NCBI GenBank assembly: GCA_002189035.1
Contig: NEEC01000008.1
Coordinates: 2,108,001 to 2,172,000 of the forward strand
DNA: 64,000 nt
DNA from: Utricularia gibba
Lineage: Eukaryota > Streptophyta > Magnoliopsida > Lamiales > Lentibulariaceae
Direction of reading: 5' to 3'
Below, one piece after another: positions 22,055 to 32,337 of the stretch; the first letter of the stretch is position 1; each line of letters opens with the position of its first letter. The notes under the pieces were generated by a model that saw nothing but the letters and a program-made list of their open reading frames with translations, ran no database searches and was not told the DNA's origin. A program made the position numbers and the translations under genes.

Positions 22055-24912
22055 TCCATGTGAAGCGTTTACCGCCGCACCAACACCATCTCCACCGTGC
22101 AACTCTACTCATTATCATGCCACAGCTCCACTGATGCACCAAAGAACCAACCACCCCACCCGCTTCACTTGGCTACCTTTGCCATTGAAAGCAGTAGCGA
22201 CGAAATCTCGAATTAACTGCACATTTCCCGTTTATCAGATCTAAAGAAACCTGAGCCAGAAACAAACAAACGATAACATGGTCCACCTCAACTTGCCTGC
22301 CGATTTTCCAAATCCCTATACAAAAAAAAGGGCCCCAGCGCTCCCGCGTTTGACCGACTGACGGAAACCAAACCAACTAATATGAGCCGGTGACGAAAGA
22401 AGAAACGAGCTCGGGAAAGAGCTAGATACACTGAAAACGGTTTTTAACAAAAAAGAAAAAGAATAACAGGCGTAGACAGACTAAATGGTCAAAGCTTGGA
22501 TGTGAAAGAAGCAGCGGATGCACAGTGCATCCATTACGAATTTCCGCCTGAAACCGAAGACCTGAAAACCCAGAAATACTCAGCCGCGATCCGCCGTGGA
22601 AGCCTTCAACTTCATTCAACCGTTCGCAACGCGGTAGGCCGAGTTTAGAAGGTGGTGCAGTTGAAACTAAAAAATCCGCTGCGTTCAGCCAGAGTGGGAC
22701 CCCGTGGTTGGCCCCACATCAACCCCATGAAGTCAACTACGAAATCTCCAAACTACCCTTGTTCTGTACGGGCCCCGCGACGGCAACCGGTGGTCCGTTC
22801 CACGGAGCCCTCCCCCGCGTCCCGCCGGCGAGCCTCTTCTGAGCACACACAATGTTTCTCCGTCGGACGGAACGGTGAATCGACAATGGAAACTCACATC
22901 CACGGCAGAGTGATCCTTGGTGCCAAAGCCGCTGTTTTGTTGGCCTGCATCCGTTCACCTATAGTTTGTCAGAAAAGTGAGATCAATCATTGAAATTACC
23001 AGTTCAACGCATGTACTTTCCTGCGTCCGTCTCTGTGCAGAATGCAAAGGCTTCATGGTAGCCGAAGCACATGGAGAATGGGGGCAAGGACAAGCACAAC
23101 AACCGCACTATTAGCAGCAACATGGAAGCACATCAAGGGATTACATCCATCACAAGCCACAGAACACTGATTCAGATGGCTAAGCTAGGAAACAACCATC
23201 CCGTGATCCTGTCATGTAGCGATTCTCTATGTACGCATATACTTTTCTCCACTTACGAAAAGATGAAAGCCAAGAGAAAGAAAACAAGGTTACATGTATC
23301 ATGGAGGAGGAGAGTCTCACTCACCGGTGCTGTGGATGAGCCGCTGTCGGCTGTCTTTTAGGCTGATGTTCAGAAACGTGGCACTCAACTGCTGGATACA
23401 AGTGGTCAGGGATTCGACCACTGGTTGTAGTAATGCAGATTCAACACTGGGGCAGCTCTGATGATTATGCAACTAAACACTCCGGGACGAGTACATGCCC
23501 TCGGTGCAGGGAACAATCATCTTGGTTTCTTCCAAGTCTCCACTGTTCTGGTTTCTGTTTGAGTTTCATGATTGGTTATAAAAGCAGCCATGGGACAGTG
23601 TAGTATGTAATGGAGGAGGTTGAGGGTACCTGTATAGCACATAGAAAGTTTGCTCATGACATGCAAATAAAAAAGATCTGGTTTTTATGAACTCCCATGA
23701 TTCCAAGAGCAAGTTTGTTCTCTTCAAATTCCAGTTGATGATGGTGATTTCAGGAACTGAGCAAGTTTCATGCGACTTCCCAAACACAAAATGAGAAATA
23801 GCTTCTGTCTTTGTCTTCTGAAACTTGTGGAAAAGACATGGACTTCACGAATCCTAACTCCTACTGAGTCCTAGCAGCAGATGTTAAAAACAAGTTTGAG
23901 TTCCAAAGCATTAGCATCATCAGCATATGAAATGCGGCTATTTCAACGCACAGAATGCTACTACCGGCCATACACTAGCAATCATCATGATGATACAGAT
24001 AAATAACCACAGAGAAGCCCTGAGCCTACCTACAACTGGAACAAATAACAGAAGAAAAATGAAGGATTTTAAGCAACTGAGATATCTCATATAATAACCT
24101 GTGGGCTGTGATAGTGTGATTACAAAACCTTTTTTCTTTGGGAAAGGGAATTACAGCTACTGGTTTACTTTTTACCGCAGCAATAAATTGGAAATCTGTG
24201 ATGGTCGGTTGTGAGACCAACCCAGGGCACGCCCACCTCCATTTACGCTGGGTTTCACTCCACAACATATACCAATTGTTTCCTTTTCTCTCAGACTGAG
24301 TCATAGTCCAGCCCACGCGACACTTTTCCACCTTTTAACCTAATAAAATTACCATAGCCTAGATGGCAGTAAAAAGGTAAAGATGCTTTCCATTGTCTGC
24401 TCTAAAAACCGTGCCTTTACCATGGAATTGGAAGCAAAACGCAACTAAATCAGAAGAAGAAACATATAGACAGGTGGGAATCGGAGATGCAACCACTTTC
24501 TAACTGCCCTTTCCTCGTGTTCGATTATTGTACAGACTCAAGATCACATCCAGGCTGAAACCAGCATGACAAAAGTAAACGCAATATATGTAATTGCGAA
24601 ACTAGAGTAAGGTGTTCCATGTTCATTCGTACACAAAGTGGGAGTTGTCGTGGGAATGCAATGAACTGATGTAATGAATCTAACAGGTTCTCTACTCCTC
24701 GTAAATCACATAAAGATAAAACTTTTAAGACCTTCGCAAAGTCCTTCAGCAGAACTGTGACAGAGTAGCAGCAAGTTGTATGCTCCACACTCTCAAGTCT
24801 AAATTCCCAGTCCCGGCAAGCATATCGGTTCCAGTTCCACCACAACATCAATATAGATAAAATAGAAACGCCGAAGCGCAGGGCGAAATTGGACCGTAAA
24901 CGTACAGTACAT
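22055..24912. other. Spacer: PRAF 5' region and F-box 3' flank, no other gene recognised
   Basis: 22055-22620 is the probable 5' UTR/promoter of the PRAF gene. A plus-strand frame at 22652-22993 and minus frames at 24331-24026 and 25019-24525 show no domain I know. About 24530-24912 is the likely 3' UTR of the F-box gene. I see no repeat or RNA gene here. Confidence 0.45.
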
Positions 24913-26055
24913 CTAGGGGAATGCGTCGAGCCTTGCGTCAAGCATAAATCCGCGAAAAAGACCATCTCCGCTGCCGGGGACGCCGTCAATCCACCTCCAC
25001 CCATTTTTGCCGTCGCCATTATCTTCCCAAAGAGCTAATCTTCCAACCCTTTTCGCAGAAAAGCATACATGGCTCCCACCACCAAAAACCTTAAACTTAC
25101 TACTTTCTGCGAAACAACGGTACATTTCAGGGGGCATTCGTGTAACCTCTTCCCACTCCAAGCTCTCCAAATCAAGCTTTAATATCAAGATTGTTGTGCA
25201 CGAGCTCTGCAGGGCGTAAGAGCTTTTTAATCCGCCCACCATGTAAACCTTCTCATCATCCCCGGATTTAACCAGCCTCGGCCGCTTCAGAATATCGAGC
25301 GTGTCGCCCCACTCGCTCTTTTTAAGCCTAACCCACTGCATAGATTTCTCCGAGTCCACGATTTTGGTCTTGAACATTGCCCATTGGGACCTCCAAGGAG
25401 TGCCCAAATCGCATAACGTGAGGATGAAATCAGATATCAGGACCGCGCTGCGAGGCTTTGCAGGGAGATTGGAAGAGAATTTGAGCCAATTTCTTACGGA
25501 ATTCGAGCATAGATTTCCCCCGCTTTCGGGATTGTTATACTCGGAATAATATAGAACAGCAAGCTCACTTAGAACAATAACCACGTCAAGCGATCCAGCC
25601 AAGACAGACCCGTGGCGCGACCAAGCGGACCCAAGCTGAGGGAGGGTCTTGAACTGACAAGTCAAAGGGTTGCAAACAACAAGGGCCTTCTGCGATAAGA
25701 CGTTCTTGGATCCCTGCTCGACAGCCCAGAGGTAGAGTAGTCCACGGGCGGAGGTGATCGGGTGGAGGGCAGAGAAGGGCAGAAAAGCAAGAGAAAATCT
25801 AAGCCATCGATTTAATTCTGGATCGAAGCCGTGGAGAATGGGATGTGGGCAGGCATGTCTGTGGGAGGGCTTGAGGGCGAGAAGGGAAAGTGGGCGCGAT
25901 TGGGCTCGGAGGAGGTGGAGGAAGGACTGGCCGGAGAGAGCGGAGTAGAAGGCTTTGCAGACGCATTTTGCGGCGGCGATTTGGCGGAGAGGCAAGTGGC
26001 AGAAGATCAGATGAATGGTCTCTTGGGGTAGCACGTTGAATGGGGAAGAATCCAT
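24913..26055 (-). CDS. F-box/kelch-like protein (SKIP15-like)
   Basis: One exon encodes 380 aa. The N-terminal 45 residues form an F-box (VLPQETIHLIFCHLPLRQIAAAKCVCKAFYSAL), which would dock on SKP1/ASK in an SCF ubiquitin ligase. The rest has kelch-like strands (RGLLYLWAVE, VVCNPLTCQFKTLP, EKVYMVGGL, LESLEWEEV) that would form the substrate-binding propeller. From memory, the single-exon build and position near PRAF and Trx y genes fit SKIP15 (At1g76920). The exact orthology needs a search. The ATG at 26055 gives an F-box starting at residue 7, normal for the family. Confidence 0.85.
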   Translation of the reverse strand: MDSSPFNVLPQETIHLIFCHLPLRQIAAAKCVCKAFYSALSGQSFLHLLRAQSRPLSLLALKPSHRHACPHPILHGFDPELNRWLRFSLAFLPFSALHPITSARGLLYLWAVEQGSKNVLSQKALVVCNPLTCQFKTLPQLGSAWSRHGSVLAGSLDVVIVLSELAVLYYSEYNNPESGGNLCSNSVRNWLKFSSNLPAKPRSAVLISDFILTLCDLGTPWRSQWAMFKTKIVDSEKSMQWVRLKKSEWGDTLDILKRPRLVKSGDDEKVYMVGGLKSSYALQSSCTTILILKLDLESLEWEEVTRMPPEMYRCFAESSKFKVFGGGSHVCFSAKRVGRLALWEDNGDGKNGWRWIDGVPGSGDGLFRGFMLDARLDAFP

Positions 26056-27378
26056 AGTTCCTGCGTCAAAATGAATTCCTTAGACGGCAAAAATCCAGGC
26101 GGAGGAGGAGGAAGAGGTCTTCGGTGGAGAGCTTTGGAGTTCGCTACGGTGTGGTGGGGTGAGTGTGACAACGCCCAAACAACATGACCCTGACCCATGA
26201 GTAAAAGAACACGTGATGGGCCGATGGCTGCAGTTTCACTGTAGCAGAAGGTTCTGGACTGGGCCTTCAGTCCAGGCCCACATTCTAGCCCATCAATTAA
26301 AAGGTCCATTAATGTCTCATTTATTTTTCTGTTGACCATCCGAATCAATGGGTCGGGCCTTAACCTGAAAATTGGGGTTAAAATCGTAATTAAACCTCAT
26401 TCATTTCGAATTTATGATTTTTTAATTAATTCAATATTTTTCTATACAAAATTAAAAATTAAAAAATATATTAATAGATTGAATGATATTCAATTCACTA
26501 TAAAAAAATAAATTGTATTTAAAAAATATGATTAATCAATTTATTTATAAAAGTGATCCATTTCCCTTTTTTTCAGAAATGATTGCTTTTGTAATTTACC
26601 CTCCATTTTCAGGGTAAGAAGCTTCGAAAACTGAATTGCTTTGGGTGCTACAGAGCATCCATTCTGTGTTGATTGATTGAGCTTGGTGGTGTCCCTTTTC
26701 TGTGTCTCAAATAAGAACGAATAAAAATTACAACTTGTGTGTTTTGTGCTGTGCTATTGGCTGACATGTTTGGTGGCCTCGATTGCTTTGGAGTCTTTGG
26801 ATTCTTCGCTAACTTCAAGTGGGAGCTGGTGGACGGTTAGATTGGCGTCTGGGGCACCAGGGTAGCGTGTGAACCACACGAAATCACCATTAAATCTTAA
26901 TTATTTGAATAGTCCTTGCTGACTACAGAAGTATTTTTCTAGTGAAATTCTGCATCACGGCGACCCTCATTCAGCAAATCTTCTATTTGAATATTCTCCA
27001 GTTGGGTTGATTGAGGTATTGGATTCTGCTCAGCAGGCCGGAGCTTTCGTTGATTTTATGTGAGTTGTTGACAGTGTTTTGTCCTTGTTTTTATGTCGTA
27101 GCTCGTAATATTCCCTTTTGGCCTTCATCGATGATTAAATGGTTTTGGTTTTTTATTCAGCTCTGGTTGCGGGTGAAGTGCTTCATAGGAGAACTTATTA
27201 TCGGTTTTACTAAGAATGTTGCATAAAAGACCGGATCTTGTGGTGGTTTAGGGTTTTAGGGTTGTCCCCTGATGAAATCAACTTTTGGCTTTCGGATTGA
27301 GAAATTTTGTGGGTTATCTGAAATGCATGACTGAGCTGTTAGTTTTTATCGTTCCAAGCTTGCTGCAGCGAAGGACTA
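26056..27378. other. Divergent region between F-box (-) and trihelix (+) genes
   Basis: 1.3 kb between start codons. 26400-26580 is very AT-rich. 26600-27370 looks like the transcribed leader of the trihelix gene, possibly with an intron. No other gene is seen. Confidence 0.45.
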
Positions 27379-28614
27379 ATGGATGTTAATCTGTCATCGA
27401 TGAGTGGTATGCAAAGTAATAGTGCATCATGTGGTAGAGTTTTTGACTTGCAGGGAGCAATGAGACCTCGCCATCATAATCTGCAGCAGGAAATGTTTCC
27501 TGGATTGGGGTCACAATTAGGCTTTACAAATAATGTTCATGAGAATATTGGGAGCTCTGTAAATCGTGAACAGATGGTTTCAGCAGCAGATGCGGGGAAA
27601 CCTATGAGTGATGATGGTGAACACAGTTTCATGGAAGAAGTCTCGGAGGGCCAAAATGATGCTAATGAATGTAAGAAGGGTGGCTCACAATGGCATCGAG
27701 TGAAATGGTCTGACTCAATGGTGAAGCTATTGGTCACCGCTGTTTCCTACACAAATGAAGAGGCTGCTGCTGAGTGTGCTGGTGGACAGAGGAGAAAAAT
27801 GATTACATTACAGAAAAAGGGAAAGTGGAAGGCCATCTCAAAGGTGATGGCGGATAAAGGTTATTTTGTTTCACCTCAGCAGTGTGAGGATAAGTTCAAT
27901 GACCTCAACAAGAAGTACAAGAGGCTGAACGACTTACTAGGGAGGGGGACCTCTTGTGAAATTGTGGAGAACCCATCTCTGCTGGATATGGTGGATCATA
28001 TATCCGAGAAAGACAAGGAGGAAGTCAAGAGAATTCTGAGCTCAAAGCATTTGCATTACGAAGAAATGTGTTCTTACCATAATGGGAACCGCTTGCACCT
28101 GCCTCCTGACCCTGAGCTCAGGAATTCTCTAAGAGTAGCCCTAATGCTTAGAGATGACCATGATGATGAGGACAATGATATGAAATGCCATCTTAATGAT
28201 GAGAATGGAGAGGGTGATCACAGCTCTCCTTTAGGATCTGATAAAAGGGTAGATGATATGGTAGGCAGTTCAAATAAAAGGGCCAAGCATACTGTCAACT
28301 CTGAAAATTTTATTCACAAAGGTTTCGGTTGTTTCCATGCTAATGATCCAAAGCGGACAACATCTGGATTCACACAAGCTCCTCAAGAACAGTGGACAAG
28401 CCATACGAATCTTCAGTTGGAGGAACATAGGCTTCAAATACAAGAACAGATGGCGCAGCTAGAGAAAGAACGGCTCAAATGGCTGGAGTTTTGTATGAAA
28501 GAAGACGAGGAGTTTGAAGGGTTGAAAATTGAAATCCAGAGAATGAAGGTCGAAAATGAAAGAATGGCTCTGGAATTGAAACAAAAGGAAATGTTGGTCA
28601 ATGCAACTTATTAA
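27379..28614 (+). CDS. Trihelix-like (Myb/SANT-like) DNA-binding protein
   Basis: A single exon of 411 codons. Residues about 100-185 form a trihelix/Myb-SANT-like domain (RVKWSDSMVKLLVTAVSYTNEE...KGKWKAISKVMADKGYFVSPQQCEDKFNDLNKKYKRLNDLLG) with the three tryptophan/aromatic helix positions. An acidic central stretch (DDHDDEDND) follows, then a C-terminal coiled coil (EEHRLQIQEQMAQLEKERLKWLEF). From memory this layout matches the Arabidopsis At1g21200-type proteins: nuclear, sequence-specific DNA-binding factors of poorly known function. The start used is the first ATG in a long open frame and is preceded by an untranslated leader. Confidence 0.88.
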   Translation: MDVNLSSMSGMQSNSASCGRVFDLQGAMRPRHHNLQQEMFPGLGSQLGFTNNVHENIGSSVNREQMVSAADAGKPMSDDGEHSFMEEVSEGQNDANECKKGGSQWHRVKWSDSMVKLLVTAVSYTNEEAAAECAGGQRRKMITLQKKGKWKAISKVMADKGYFVSPQQCEDKFNDLNKKYKRLNDLLGRGTSCEIVENPSLLDMVDHISEKDKEEVKRILSSKHLHYEEMCSYHNGNRLHLPPDPELRNSLRVALMLRDDHDDEDNDMKCHLNDENGEGDHSSPLGSDKRVDDMVGSSNKRAKHTVNSENFIHKGFGCFHANDPKRTTSGFTQAPQEQWTSHTNLQLEEHRLQIQEQMAQLEKERLKWLEFCMKEDEEFEGLKIEIQRMKVENERMALELKQKEMLVNATY

Positions 28615-31600
28615 GTTGCCAATGATCATATTAGGATGGCCAACTAGATATCTTTGCTGCTTGAAAGAAGGTAAGAATCCTTCCTCCATATCATTTGCTA
28701 CAGTCATTTGCTTTTGGCCACTGTCATGAATAATAAACCCAACTTGGACTAGAATTGAAGGACAAGGAATGGATTGGTATTGCAGCTCGGTCTCCTTTGG
28801 ACCCTTTGCTGAAATCTGGCTTTTGAAATCAGTTTGCTAACTTTCTGGGCTCTCTTGGGCCCATAAGGCTCTGGATTTTCTTCATAGCCTATATATGTAA
28901 CACAAGAAGGCATTGCTAGAAATATCTGGTAATAGGGAAAGAGGAAAAGCTATAAAGAAGTTCATGCTTTTCAAAAAACACTAAAATGGACATTGACCCT
29001 TTCGGCAGCTTTACTATGGCAGCATTGCCGGCCTGCTTTGAGGATCAGACCGCTCCCAAACGGGTTTGGTTAGGCTGTGAAAACTATGTTATAGAACACA
29101 GTGAGTTTGACTTCATTGAAGAGAAGTTTGAGAGTGTTTGGTAGACAGGAATGGCATAATTCATTTGCATTAATTATCTGGTGTTATAATGAGAATAATG
29201 TTGTCATCATACATAGCAGCAGCTGCATTCATCAATCATAGTCGCTATAAAAATTCAAAAGCACAAGTTGGAGGGAGTGGCATTAGTTTATGAAGCCTTA
29301 TCATGTGAGTTGGTCCATCTTCTCACAGGATCTTGTTTTGTCCTTTTCTTGGATTTATTATTTTCCCTCTGCCCTTGAGAAACATGAGTAGCATTTTGCT
29401 GTGAGTACATGAATAGCTCCTAAGAAATGCTGCATTGTGCAGTTGAAACCAGTAGCAGCTCTGTTGCTAATCGAATAGAAATTTAGAATCCTATGGATCT
29501 TATGAGAGCAATTGAAAATCATGATGCACTTTTCACATCTCTTGGTGGAGCATCCCATTTCCAGTTTCCACTAACAGATCTGAAAATGTGGTGACGTTGG
29601 AATGCAGCAGAGAAAGGCGAACAAAAGATGGTGGTTATACCATGAAGAGCAAGCCAATAAAGAACACTGATTCAGCTGCCAAAACAGAGCTTTCCAACCA
29701 AAAACTTGAGGGCCATTCACAGGGATACAAAGTATAACATGCATATAAGCAGAAGAAGATAAAAAATTGAGAGCTCAAGATATGTGGCTAGCTCTCTGTT
29801 CTGTAACTGCTCTGTCTACGCCATTGAAAGAAACAAAGATCTACTTAGCTCTTCTGTCGAGTGAAGTTCATCCCTTTGCAAAAACAACCGTAACACTTGC
29901 CGGCAGCGTACGGGTGTATGAATTGCTGCAGCTGTGTTGCCAGACCTCTGCTATCTAACATCTACTTTATTTTCTTGCACCAAACTGAAAAATGACACGA
30001 CACAGAAGACAGAAACGATGATAAAACCAAGAAAAGCTTCTCTTCAAGCACTGTTTTCCTGTGAAACAGATTCAACAAGTGCTAGTCTTTTCTGCTGCAT
30101 CTAGACTACATACACAGATAGAACTGAGGATTGAAGGAAAACAAAGACACAGTTAGCCTAGCTTGCGGGGGTGACTGAAGTGTTTGGATACCGAGGAGCA
30201 GGGCATCCCCCCATCCCAGCTTCTCTTCTCCGGGGCTGGAAGACTCCATTGATGATGAAGGTATTGACAGAGGCAGAGAGTTGAGCACGCCTTACCGTAA
30301 CTCAAGTACGGGTTGGGAGGTTCACATCCACTCCAAGGAAAGCCCGCATCCACCATATTAATAAATACATGCACAGACGTATGGTCTGCATCTAAATGAC
30401 TTTTGACTTCTAACAATCACGTGTCACTTTAAAAATCATATACCAGTACATCCTGCAGTGTGTGTTGTGTGAAAAAGGAAAAAATTACTATAACCCAAGA
30501 GACAAGAGAGGGGTGAACTTGTAGAAGCAGTACAGATAACACTGCTGTAAAATTTATAAGAGAAAAGCAGAGAGGGAGACAATTTCTTGGTCTAGGATAC
30601 ATCAGATAACAGCTGACTGGCCACTTCCCATTAAAAATGTGATACTAAAAGCTGCCTTCCTGGTGCTTGCATTAAATTTATGGCTAGAGCTCAGCTGGTA
30701 ACCAGAAAACAGGTCAAGTTATTTTACTTTTAACTGGGAGCCTTCAACTTTATCTACCTCAAGATCCAAAGCAAAGTTGGATGCCACCTGTTTCCCACCT
30801 ACTGAAACTAATCTCATACAATTACTTCCTCTGTCAGAACATGATGGCATGTATTATTGAGTACTGAGTTTGGGGGCTGGGTAGATTAGGTAAGTAGGAT
30901 TACCAAACTTTAGTACACTGCCCTAGCCTCTCCATGTCCATGAAGCACAGAATTATGTGCCAAACCCTGTAGGCTCTCATCTATGCTACACTAGATTAAG
31001 CTCATTCTTATCTATCTATCTATATCTCCTTTACAACAAAAAGTTGACAATGATTAAAAAATATAATTCAGAGTTAGTTTCATCGCAGCTTTAGGCAACA
31101 ACTTTGTGGGTAGGTCTAATAGGAAAAGACAACTCACGATTCTGTGGAGAGAGAATTCGTAACACTTGAAGCACAAGAAAATTTTGTTGAATTTAAATGA
31201 CTTGGTGTTCTTGGTTTGTTTTATGTAGTTGAATTCATGTTCTCCTCAAACAAATCTCGTATTTCAACCCCCACAGCCCAAAGTTCCTGGTCAAAAAGAA
31301 AGATATATCTGTTTTTGAGAGGATTTACACTACTCCTAAACGAGAAGAAGAGGAGAGCAGGCATGACCTGCTCTGTGTCAAGACTTTGCTGCTGATTCTC
31401 TGACACCTCCTGCTTCTTTTCATTTCAACGATCCTCGTTGCCTGTGCTTCCTTTGAATAGTGGGGCAGAAGGGTGACGGATGATTCACAGATTGGGATCC
31501 CATCTTTTGAAATTGTCGTGCTGGGTCCTTCCCTTTCAGCAACATCAACCAAAGGACAACAACAACGTGGGAATGATGAAGTGCACCTAAATGCAATTAC

Positions 31601-32337
31601 ACAGTATATCATTCATTCGTGTTCCAACAATAAAGCATCCACATGGAAGGAACTTTTAACTGCCACTTCTAGATGCTTTTAGAATGAAAAAAGAAGGAAG
31701 TAAACCCAGCAAACAGAGATGATCATGGTAAATAACTCAAGCAGTTCCTAATTGATGTTACCCTTCCTATCCAGCAAGTTCTCTGAAATACGGCAATCAA
31801 TGCGTGGATTCCGATGGTGATCCGACCGGCCGGTTCCATGTGGTTTCCCGTTGGCTTCGGGTGTGCCACGTGAGATGCTTGTGGATGGTTAACCAGACAA
31901 ACGCCATGATTGTAGAGCATAATGAATGATGGGTAGTTGCGGGCTTGTGGTGGGAGCCGACTTCCAGCCACTAGACTTCGTCTGTGGCTGAGGGACGAAG
32001 GATGTTTCAACAACAAGACTGGTCCATGGTGACAACCGGAAGGAGCCCCATGGAATGCTCCAGGACAAATCATTTCGGAAAGTTATGGTGGTTGTGCTTG
32101 AAACAAACTTTATGACGACAGATACAGGAGAATCACTCCCCTTCACACAAACATAAGCACAACCACAAGCTCCGGCGGGATTAGGGGTGAGAATCTGGTA
32201 TGGAAACCGACAAGCCCATGAGCAGAAAAGCATGCCTTTGCTAATAACTAACTCTTATCAGTTCTGCCATTGAAAGAAAAAAACTTTTATCAGTTCAGTT
32301 GAAAATCCACCAGTCATGCATCCTGACCTCATTCCCT
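28615..32337. other. 3.7-kb gene-poor region
   Basis: No coding region could be supported. Short frames exist on both strands (for example plus 29767-29958, minus 31612-31325, minus 32233-31889) but without domains, splice logic or codon bias. A TCTATCTATCTATCTA microsatellite lies at about 31006-31026 and a TCACGTGTCAC box at about 30418. The first 300 bp is the trihelix 3' UTR. A long non-coding transcript is possible but not shown by sequence alone. Confidence 0.45.

Noticed and set aside
22652-22993. A 113-codon plus-strand frame upstream of PRAF
   Set aside because: It lies in the PRAF promoter/leader region with no recognised motif; probably chance in a GC-rich stretch.
28986-29144. 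A 52-aa plus-strand frame (MDIDPFGSFTMAALPACFEDQ...)
   Set aside because: Composition is protein-like, but it lies in the probable 3' region of the trihelix gene, has no recognisable family, and has no splice or promoter context.
31006-31026. TCTA microsatellite considered as part of a CRISPR-like or tandem array
   Set aside because: Simple sequence repeat only, without spacers or regular units.
30106-32233. Several short frames on the minus strand
   Set aside because: No domains, no consistent splice joins and no homology I can recall; treated as non-coding.
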